Assembly: GCA_030374765.1 (NCBI GenBank) | Contig: JARGXX010000079.1 | Span: 1,054,001 to 1,118,000, forward strand | DNA from: Agarophyton chilense | Taxonomy: Eukaryota; Rhodophyta; Florideophyceae; Gracilariales; Gracilariaceae | Length of the DNA stretch: 64,000 nt | Reading direction: 5' to 3' | Shown: piece after piece, positions 21,288-30,383 of the stretch | Numbering within the stretch: the stretch's first letter is position 1 | Layout: each line of letters opens with the position of its first letter | Translations under genes and position numbers: made by a program | Notes under the pieces: generated by a model | Database searches by the model: none | What the model was told of the DNA's origin: nothing | What the model saw: the letters and a program-made list of their open reading frames with translations, nothing else

Positions 21288-23402
21288 TCAAGGTTTGCAA
21301 AAGCGCTTGGAATACCAAGAAAACTCACTGGGGCGGCGCAGGAGTAACTCCGTTGTCCTAATTAGAACCTGCAGGAGCAAAACCAGGACTAGGGACACCC
21401 GAGGAGCCAACTGGACCACCAGATCCGGCCCCAGCGAGCCGAGCACACTTCTTCGGCGGAGATTCACCTGAGGAACTATTGTCACCTTCGGAAGCCTCCG
21501 GTCACTCAAATTTAGACCATACCGGGCATCCAAGTCGGCAGTAACCCTCTGGGACATCGCCTGCGCATTCTGCTGCAGGAGATTGACAATAGCGGTCGTT
21601 AGATCCTGACCCTGTTGGACAACCGCGGCGTAGCGCGCCGAGCGACGCGCCCAGGAGCAGGCTTCCCTAAAAACTGTCACAATGTCCACCTAGGCCGTAA
21701 TAACAACGGTACGGCAGACATGACGGAGATCCGAAGCCGCAGCCGTGACCGAAGCGGGAAAGAGTGGCAACGGAGAGGACGGAGCGATCTCGACGCCCCC
21801 AGTGGACGTTTGAGCCAGCGCATCACCTACAGGACTTCCGGCCTCGAAAATAACCTCGCCAGGAGGGATTTCTACCTAGGCGACGGGCGGCTCATAAGAA
21901 AGGTCATCCTGAGGAGCAGCTCGCGGAGGAGCTGGAGGAGAGGAAGCGGTCGGAAACACCACAGCGGACTCGACCGGAGTATGAACGCCCTCCACGGGTA
22001 GGAGGAAGGGAACTTCGCCGAAGGATTCTCTGTCTGACATACCATCAGGAACGAACAGCGTGGCTTCCATCAGGCTCAAAGCACAGTGAATCGAAACTGA
22101 TGTTTTTCGGATAATAGTCGGGTACATCACGCCTCGGAATGTTCGATGGTTAATTCCTCAAAGGCTTGGCGCGATAGGCACGAGCGTCGTCCCGACCCTG
22201 CGGATGCAGCAGAATCGGCGTGAATGAGTCGGTATCTCAGTCATACCAAAGGAACCCGGGAGTTTTGCCCCATTCAACGTGTAGGACATGATCCCAAAGG
22301 GCCTTGGTCTCCTCGACGTCGAACTGGGTCCAACGGACGGTATCCTGGATGCCCAGGTTCTTTAGGAAACGGATCATGATGTCCGGGAGTAGGATTAGGC
22401 GACCTCGAGGACCGGGTATGTTCTCATCGTACCACACCCTCCAATCCTCAGAACGGACAATACCCCGGATTCCGTATTTCACGGTATCCAGAAAGGCAAT
22501 AAGGAACATCACGGCGAACTCAACGAAGAGTACCTGCCAGGAAAGCCACGACCTTCGTTCATTGTCATCGCCCATGAGTTAGGACGAGTGATACGCCACC
22601 ACGGACGGCGTGGGAAGCAGAAGGAGCAGTGAGACACTCCAATACATGGCCGATTAGTTCTCATGCTGTGTGGGAAGCGAGAGGTACAACGGAAGGCGTT
22701 TGTCGGCGCTCATGTCATGAAACTCCACTTGGTGTCAACATAAGAAGAACCCCAGGGATTTATGCAGACGACCATCGGGCTCGTGCATCTCGTTCCAATA
22801 GACCCGGTTGAACATCCAGAATAAGCGGTCGTACAGTAGCCGGAAGCACATAAGCGCCCAGAGGTTGTGACCAGCCGGAATAAAGCGCACATGAGGCGAG
22901 ATGAACCCCGTGTATAGGCCCGAGAGGAAATTGTTCACCCTGAGCTGGGATTCGGCTTCCTCCTCGCAGCGGATGTATGGCATGTTCGCTTGGATGAGAG
23001 TGCCACATCGCGTCGCCGAACGCGGATCCACAGGACAATACAACCATCGGTTAACCAAGAGACGCTGCGCGCGTTCTTGCTGCCCCTCCGGAAATCGGGT
23101 ATCTTGGCAAACCTTCGGGCGTCAAGGTACATATGACAAAACCGCTGGTATTCTTCTACAGAAGAAGGGAGAATGGCATGATGCACTGCCCGCGGATTCC
23201 GTCCGATGGTATGATCATAGCGGTCCCCGGGACGTTCGTAAGCCACTTGATATCCCGAGGAGCTCCCCGCTTGGTTGTTCGAAGCCATGGTGCCGCTGCC
23301 CACAGGCTGGTCCGCCGGAAAGTGAATAGAACGACCGACAGAAGCGACAAAGTCCGGAGGGAAAACGGCATATCCGATGGGCTTATAAGGCGAGTTCAGC
23401 AT
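21288..23402 (-). pseudogene. E2 antisense accessory ORF (unknown family), degenerate
   Basis: It lies opposite to E2 gag-pol between the chromodomain and the 3' LTR, the same position as in E1 and E3. The proposed ATG at 23402 gives MLNSPYKPIGY, similar to the MNPY starts of E1 and E3. A frameshift near 23060 leads into a part with ANMPYIRCEEEAESQLRV, aligning with IEPQYLYRSRGESLDKAR of E3. Further on, EDWRVWYDEN carries the shared aromatic-R-V-WY core, and GFLWYD precedes a stop where E3 has WVYYNP. A Pro-rich part (EPPVA) and a C-terminal helical part follow to 21288. Several stops and frameshifts mean no intact product. Similarity to E1 and E3 is weaker than between those two, but order and spacing of the matches agree. 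Confidence 0.62.
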
Positions 23403-23800
23403 CGCGCGCGACCAATAGAAAAGTACCACGATGGTGAGGCGAGGTGACGGAATCGACCCGGACGGACTGCAGGGCATGAACCACGGTGGACGAAGCGCGG
23501 AGGGTCGCCAAAGGAAGAACCGAGACTAGGGAAGAAGACAATGGACCGTCTCGGCAACGCAACGCGAGGAATACGCCAGCGATGCCTCTATGGTCAGCGC
23601 TCACGGTGCGTGAAAGTTTCCGTCCTTATGCAAATTAATTGCCCTTTGGCACCAATGGTCAGCTCACGCTTCCCTGCATCCCCGCAGGTGATGACGATGC
23701 GACGTCCCATCGCCCCTAATGGTACCGAAAGCAACGAAGTGCCCGCGTCCCCTGGGTCAATCAAGAGGCCATCTGGACTTCGCCGTGACGGCCGAATCCT

Positions 23801-23811
23801 AAGGAGGAAGA
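23801..23811 (+). promoter_or_regulatory. E2 polypurine tract
   Basis: AAGGAGGAAGA lies two bases before the 3' LTR start (23814). It resembles the E3 tract AAGGAGGGGGAGA. Its role would be to prime plus-strand DNA synthesis during reverse transcription. Confidence 0.78.
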
Positions 23812-23813
23812 TA

Positions 23814-24259
23814 TGTGAAGGAGCGATGATAACGGTTGAGCCCTGTAAGCTGCTAGGCCCCGAAGGATCTTGCAAATGACACGTGGACGGGTCGACCTCA
23901 GGTGGACTCATGTAGATTATTCATTTATTTTAAGTAGTGTAATAGATTAGCATTACAGTTCCAGGGAGATCTCAGCGCCTCGCCAGTACTACTTACGTGA
24001 CTCGAGTGACGCTTCTCCCTTAGAGTAAGGTAGGCACCGTTACGATACTAAATAAACCCCTTTGGTATATTAGTTCCACCCTTTGGTCTTCAAGCCATCG
24101 TTTCCGTAGCTCCAACCTGTAGGACTACGAATTAAATGGCAGCCCATTGCACCGAGTACTCTGAGAGTGCTGCCGTCAAGGATTCGAACCTTAGGACCCG
24201 CTCTACCACGCTACCTCAGGTTGAGACCAGTACGCTGACCCACCAGTCATTGCGTTACA
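23814..24259 (+). repeat. E2 3' LTR (446 bp)
   Basis: Same ends as the 5' LTR (TGTGAAGGAGCG...TTGCGTTACA), with about 45 differences counted by eye over 446 bases. The B-box-like plus-strand stretch GGATTCGAACC (24180-24190) is a perfect complement of the pol III B-box consensus GGTTCGAATCC. Confidence 0.9.
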
Positions 24260-26075
24260 ATACCCCATTCCGTGGTATGTTCAGATCATTCCAAGATTGT
24301 CATTTGCAGCTCTCCCTTTCAGTTCTTGACAAGATCATAAGCGATTAGACGAGTTACTCTGGACGGAAATTGTATATCGGACAGATTGCAAGGTTTAATT
24401 TACTCTGGTGAGAGATTTTGAAAGCCCCAAATATGCTTTTGAATGCAACGCTGTTCTCAGCTCAGTTGGTGCAATTTCAGCGTCTTCCTTCCGCTTTATT
24501 GGAGCTCTTTGCGACGAAGGTATCTGGAACGGCTGCAGAAGCCGTACGCAGTCTGAAAGTACGCTATTGCTTCCCGAAAAACATTGTAATGTGGTTCAAA
24601 TGTTGCCAGATCCTGTGTTGTGCGATGGTTTATGGAGAGGAGGTTTTACGTCACCTACAATTCGAAATGGTGCTCTCTTAGTATTTAAAGTTAGAACTCT
24701 TGTTCGGTACGTAGTGGAAAAGAAGCTCTTCCGACTGGACTCTATCCAAAAACTCAGATGTTCGTATACAGCCTGTGTGTTCGATATACACGTTCGAATT
24801 TCGAAATTACGTTCTAGAACTGAGGCTTACGAAAATGATGAGGATATAGATACGCTCATGGTCAGAGATGTTGACGAAGAGATTAAACACTACTATAAAT
24901 GGTCTGAAGGTAAAACCTTATACGATCTTCATCCACTCGCTGCGAACATTGGTACAAATACCTTCGGAGGGGTTCATACCCTTCTCGAGAGTGCGAGAGA
25001 GGTTTTTTCTGATGGTTCACTACCCAAATAGTCCGTGGTGAGCGATATTGACGTTTTGCCGCAATCCAATACAAAGCAGACGAGAATTGACCCCACGTCG
25101 GCCAAAACAACAGAATTTTCCTTCATCATGGCTCTATATATGCCACAAATAAGACCTAAAACGCGGGAAACAAGTTTCACAGAGAGGTTTGAAGTGAAAT
25201 ATTGCGCTCGGTAGATATAGATAGTATACGAATGAAAGAAACGCTGTCACAATAACAAAGAGTTTCATCACGATCTGATATAGAAGGAGCACAGTCTAAA
25301 GCCATCGCAAAAATAGAAAGCTTCCTTCATTAGTAGAACTGTTAGAATGAGAATGATGAGGACACTACGATTGATTCCGAATACGTATTATAAAGATGAT
25401 GGCTTCAAACACAGAAGCTTCACACCTCAATTCTACTCAGCTTCCTATTTCCAAAGCCACGTCTCTCACACGCAGAACAGTTAAAGTCAGAGCGATGTTA
25501 GGATGAGATTTCCCTACCAACAGTGATTGATGCAAAATACTTAGAATAATATTCATGAGTTTAAACTCATATAAGCCACCTATACCTCTTGATACCAAGC
25601 AGCGCAGCTTCTCCATCCTACGCACAATGATCCAAACAGGCTTTGTAGGGACTCACAAGAACGATTGTTTCCAGAAAGACGAACCATGCTTTTCTCGTAT
25701 CAGTAGTTCTTGTTACAAATACTGTCGTAATCCGAATTATACGCAACCGTGATACGAACTCTGGAAAAAGCCACTGCTTGGAAAGAAAAGACGACTTTGT
25801 TTTCGCTTGGGACGAAACAAGAAGACGAAATGGTCCTTGTCATCAAAAAAGGTCATATGTAGAAAAGTTAGACGTTGATTAAACGAAAGAAACAAGATAT
25901 ATTGTCCACGTGCTTCAGTGAAAGAGGGATATTGAAGAAAAACAGGCGGTAAATGTGAATCGGGATAAAGAATCGTTGTACACAAGGTTGGGTTGTAATT
26001 CGAGCTACAAAGATGACATTCGAGCTATGCGGAATTTCGAATTGCACGCCAATTTAGCGAGCACAGCAGAAAAGG
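24260..26075. other. AT-rich segment without a recognisable gene (right half of inverted-repeat element)
   Basis: Composition and stop density resemble 5396-7469, and the segment lies just inside the right inverted repeat. A 207-codon frame on plus (24408-25031) begins at GTG, has no early ATG and matches no family I know; it may be a fragment of the original element's protein. The remaining 1 kb holds only short frames. No transposase motif was found. Confidence 0.4.
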
Positions 26076-26300
26076 CAGCCAAGACGGTTGGCAGTCTCTC
26101 ATTTGGGGAGGGAGAGCTCCAGATGGGTGCGAACGGGAGATTGGAGGAGAGACAGAAATGGAGAGCTCCGATTCGCTGAAAGCATATGCATCCATAAGGT
26201 GCCCTTGACGTGGTTCACACAAGCATGTAGAGTTGGGTCTTTGTAATTTTATTGTTCCATATCCAATCTATTTGATACATACGATAGGCCGCGTAGTTTC
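26076..26300 (-). repeat. Inverted repeat, right copy (pairs with 5179-5395)
   Basis: The reverse complement starts GAAACTACGCGGCCTATCG and follows the left copy to about 26076, with small indels (three extra bases near 26155). Similarity stops at both edges. The two copies face each other across 21 kb of nested retrotransposons. Confidence 0.75.
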
Positions 26301-27096
26301 GCTATGAGCATAAGCTGCGCAGAGATAGCTGCATTGATACGAGTCAAAGCAGCATTAATTGCTACAGTAATGGACGATTTCTTGAAACTCCCATTAATTT
26401 GTGGTATATCTACTCATCATGTCTACATGCTGTTGTGATATGTTACCTTTTACGGAGGATTATTGTGCAGCCAATCTTTTTCTTTAGGGCTTTAAAAGTA
26501 AGAAGAAAAACTCCCTTTTGAATGAAATTTTTCTGGGGGTGGGCCTCTCAAAATCGTCAACAAGCTCGTATAACGGATATATTGAAACACTACTACTTTT
26601 AAAACAGTTCGAGAAATGCTATAGTGGCTCCAGTATCAATAGTTTTGTCAATATGGGCTAAAGTGGTGCGGTCGCCGTCCTCTCCGCCAAAAACCAATGC
26701 TTTGACCCCGAAGTATCTAAGCATGCCTGACCACCGACAGAGTCTTCGAAAAACATTTGATGAGGGTACAGTACCTTTGATTCCACACTATGCAGCTTCA
26801 AAAGGCTCTTCGCGCATTGATTCTCTTCAGCTTCAATCCCTGCATGTGTTGTGGTATGATCCAAAACGGTAGCGAGGGAGTGTAAGACCTGACAGTTTTA
26901 GAGAGCACACGATGGGCTCGACCTAGATGGAGGAGATTGAGGAAACCTGTAACGTGTGGCAGCACCAGCCACTTAAGGGTGCAACAGGAACGGGGGGCGT
27001 ACCGAGACCACGTCAGTAGACGGTGAGGTACAGCGCATGCGGGTCCGGAATACCGTAAGGACACTAGGCTAACATTTATGGTCGACTTTAGAAACC
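26301..27096. other. Unassigned flank left of E3
   Basis: No supported gene. It ends with AAACC (27092-27096), the left copy of the E3 target-site duplication. A long minus-strand frame leaving the E3 LTR (27646-26798) crosses into it but has no ATG start and was rejected. Confidence 0.45.
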
Positions 27097-28012
27097 TGTG
27101 GAGCAAAACCCGGCGACGGGAAGTGCTCTCCAGGTGTTCGAAGCCTTGCTCCCTGGGGGGAGGCAGACTCAGAGACAGAGCCCTCCGTTCCACCCGTAGT
27201 GTGGGGTGTAACTCCCACGGGGGATTCCGGCAGTACCGACGGAGGTGAGGGGTAGAAACCGTTGGATCGGGAATGGGTATGGGTATCCCAAAGAATGGGG
27301 GAAAATCCAGCGAAGAGAAAAAACGGGGCGAGGGTCGGGCACTAACAGGCACCGGACCCGAGAACCAGAAAAGGGGCAAAACAACAAAAGAAACCCAATA
27401 CAGGGGCGAAAACCTGTCCTCGAAAGGAAACACCAAAAAGCACGCAACAAGTAAGCAGAACCCCCACGGGGTATCGTGCACGCAGGTCGTCTGAGCGGTC
27501 CCAAGGGGGTGGTTGCACGGAACCCAAACGTGGGCACTCTCCAAGTGGAGTCGTGTCCCTACGCAGGCGTTGCTAACCAGAGCCCGTTCCGGGTTGTAAG
27601 GCCGAAACGATGGCGACGAAGAACCTCTAAAGGTATCGAAGACCAACCTTGGTTGTCATTTACTCTGAGCTCGGACTGTCAGATCTCGCCTCCCTAAGTA
27701 GGGCCCACTAACTAAACTCTACAGTAGTGCACACCTGCTCAGGGCCATACACGTGGAGATCCCACTGCCAGGGCCCAAAAATCCAACGTTCTAACAAATA
27801 TCCGAAATTCGGTGCCAAAATTAAGCCACGTGTATCACGGGGCCAATCCAACCATGGGCCATCCGAATTTTCCCTTATAGGCGAAATATAACCAGAAAAC
27901 AGTGCCACCTCAGCACACCATAGAGGGGATCATAATCATAACCCTCGGAGGGTTCAATCCTCATTCTATGAGTTGCATCTTCCAGTATCCCCTAACTGGG
28001 CGTTGCTCTACA
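27097..28012 (-). repeat. E3 3' LTR (916 bp)
   Basis: On plus it starts TGTGGAGCAAAACCC and ends GCGTTGCTCTACA. It has the same length as the other LTR and is about 99% identical to it by eye. Confidence 0.97.
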
Positions 28013-28025
28013 TCTCCCCCTCCTT
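28013..28025 (-). promoter_or_regulatory. E3 polypurine tract
   Basis: The minus strand reads AAGGAGGGGGAGA directly before the TG of the 3' LTR, the standard site for plus-strand priming. Confidence 0.92.
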
Positions 28026-28233
28026 AAGACGAGGAAGAACATTCCGAGCCGCGGGTGTCTAACTTTCCGATCACTATACATACTAATCTCCCAATGGGGT
28101 CCTTCACCATTTCTGAGGATCGCCACAAAACCGGCACATCGGTACAACTTTCTTCTACTCCTCCGACTTTCGGCGATACGCAACTTCTCGCAGCAGCAAT
28201 TTCGACTAGCCCTCTCATAGCCCTCTCAAGGGA

Positions 28234-29991
28234 ATGAACCCATACGTCATCAACCCCCTCTCGGGTCCATCGGCCTCCGCGCCGGCGGACAACGAAGCTC
28301 CCCAGCAGGGTGGATTTTTCTCCGGTTTGGATGCGGCTCCGTCAGGTACCGAACCTTCCGCCTCGGCGGTCAACCGACATCCTCAGGAGGATTTGGACAT
28401 CACCGCGGTGGCGTGGAACTCCGCTCATGCGATGCCCTTGGTAGCAAACTCCAGAGGTTGGATCTCAAACGAATCCTTTCGAAGGTGGAGTCCCCTTACC
28501 GATCCGGTGATATATTCCCGCGCTCCGTGGTTCCATCCGACAGCGGTTCGCGACGATGAGCTCATCGACTCCTACGTGGAGGACGGCTTATTGCCGGGTG
28601 GCCTACCTGTTGAGGTTGTACGTTCTCCCGATTGGAGGGCGCGGGTAGCCATAGAGCCTCAGTATCTATACCGCAGTCGCGGGGAGTCCCTGGACAAGGC
28701 GCGCGCAGCGAGGGCGGCTCTGGCCTACCAGCGATTGGAGAGGTCACTCTTTGACCATCTGGTTCCCCCGGAGTACGGGTTCGATGTCGCCTATTACCGC
28801 ACGTACGGTGAGGTCTCCTACGGGGATAACTTGGCAGCCTTTCCCGAAGCCGAGTTCCGCGGACCGAGTTTTCTTCCCCGAGAAGATATGCTCCAATGGA
28901 GTCGTCGCATCCTTCGGGCTGAATTCAGGTACCTTTAGCGGCAGTTTACCCAATATGGGTTCAATCGACGCGTGCGCTTCGAGCGCCGCTAGCGCTCCCG
29001 TTTCGGGTTCCTTGTCCCGTATCCTCACGTGGAACTGGAGCATATCCGTAACACGGCGAAGGTTGGGCGATTCGTGCCCCTTCCAGCTTGGTGGAGTAAG
29101 GTCGAGGTCCCCCGAGGGTGCTTTGCTGAGCTGCCCACATGTATCTACTATATCGGGTCTCGTTTGATGCACGACCCGAACTCGGGATACTGGGCCCTCG
29201 TTGCAGCCGAGTGGGCAGCCCGCGTAGCGGCGCATCTCCTCTGGGATGCTCATGACCATTTCCGTATCTGGTATATTCCTCCGATGCTACGGACTATCAT
29301 GCGTCAGATCGACCTTGTCCCAGCGTTGGGTTCGGCCAGCAACGTGCAGGACCTGTATCCAATCTTGGACGTGATCGACAACACCCAATGGGATCGAGTT
29401 CCAGTGGCAAATCAGCCCGCAGGGGAAGGATCCGCGCGAGACAAGTCTCCTGACCGGTACGATCCGGGCTCCTGTAACTGGGTCTATTACAATCCCTTCG
29501 AAGGGGTTCGCATCAGCGTGGCGCAAGCACGGGCGCTGATTGACTCGCCTCGACTGATTCCGGTGGGACACCCGACGGGGTTCATTTATACCGACGATTA
29601 CGAGTACGAGCCTCCAGTAGACCTGGACGATCCAGCGTTGGATACCGAAGTGCCAGCTCCTAGTGGAGTACTCCCTGTGGAGCCATCTGCACCCTTCCAA
29701 CCAGTGGGAACGACCTCAGCTGCGGCGGCGAATGCATCCGGCGGCGGTTCATCTGCTCCCCCCGGGTGGGGTGTGAACACCCTTGCGCAGGCGCTGGTTG
29801 CCACTCCGCAAGCGGATAGTGTGCGACAAGGCCTCGTGAACGCAGGCATTCCGATTCCCCCGGGTATGACGGATGTGAGCCAGATGTTGGCTTTCGCCTC
29901 CGCGTACCATCAGGGTCAGAATCCCAACGGTGGGGCGGGTCCCTCCTCGGGCTTCCGTAGTTCCGCCTTCGGGCAATTGTGGAGTCCATAG
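28234..29991 (+). pseudogene. E3 antisense accessory ORF (unknown family), one frame broken by two TAG stops
   Basis: One reading frame runs from ATG at 28234 (MNPYVINP) to the stop at 29991, 586 codons, on the strand opposite to gag-pol. It is interrupted only by TAG at 28936 and at about 28990. The homologous E1 frame has amino acids at both places (LRADFRSLHKRD; ERRTRSR). Layout: Ser/Pro/Ala-rich N-terminus (1-80); a conserved globular part (about 95-400) with APWFHPTAVRDDELI, GLPVEVVRSPDWRARV, RGESLDKARAARAAL, LRAEFR, the core HFRIWYIPP, NTQWDRVP and CNWVYYNPFEG; an acidic Pro-rich linker (YEYEPPVDLDDP); and a Gly/Ala/Ser-rich tail. No known enzyme motif, zinc finger or membrane span is seen. 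It starts 222 bases inside the 3' LTR and runs toward pol, so transcription would need an antisense promoter in or near that LTR. Confidence 0.78.
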
Positions 29992-30047
29992 CTTGGCGAC
30001 AATAGTAAACTTCTGATATTTGCATAACTTCCTTTCTTGTTCCTTCC

Positions 30048-30200
30048 TAGGATCTTAACTTCTACTTCTCTTCTTTTTCCTTCTTAGGATCTTCTTCATC
30101 TTCTTCTTCATCTTCTTCTTCATCTTCTTCTTCATCTTCTTCCCTTCCTAGGGTCCAATCTTCTTCTTAATCTTCTTCTCCACTTCGTGGGTCTTCTTTT
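30048..30200. repeat. CTT/ATCTTCTTCTTC microsatellite tract
   Basis: A pyrimidine tract on plus has about four to five ATCTTCTTCTTC units between 30089 and 30142, surrounded by imperfect CTT repeats. It lies just past the antisense ORF stop (29991) and before the chromodomain stop (30384), the same position as the CT-rich repeats of E1. Confidence 0.85.
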
Positions 30201-30383
30201 CCTTTTTCATTATAAACTGTCCCGATAACCGGTGTTGTGTTCCCCGGTTAACGGCGCTAGGCCGAGGGCCAGTAGACATTCCCTCTCAATACGTGTTCTT
30301 CGGGATACTCTCCTCAATTCCTCTTCAGAGGTCCAACATCTTCCTCACTTCGAGGTCGCATCCACACCAGTTCCCGTGGTGGT

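Larger units (their letters stand above)
14184..24259 (+). mobile_element. Ty3/gypsy chromovirus E2, full-length but degenerate
   Basis: Two direct LTRs (14184-14628 and 23814-24259) enclose a primer-binding site, gag, pol with chromodomain, an antisense accessory ORF and a polypurine tract. By eye the LTRs differ at about 10% of positions, so the insertion is much older than E3. It sits directly against truncated E1 on the left. The bases flanking the two ends (AATTG on the left, ATACC on the right) do not match, so no target duplication is visible; this fits later rearrangement or deletion at one junction. Confidence 0.9.

Noticed and set aside
24408-25031. 207-codon plus-strand frame right of E2
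   Set aside because: Begins at GTG with no early ATG, a competing open frame overlaps it, and no family is recognised. Mentioned only as a possible fragment within the AT-rich segment.
24260-25200. Search for the missing 5' half of E1 on the far side of E2
   Set aside because: None of the frames on minus after 24259 matches the E3 residues expected next (VAKSVAIPPETQ), so a simple E2-into-E1 insertion with both halves kept is not supported.
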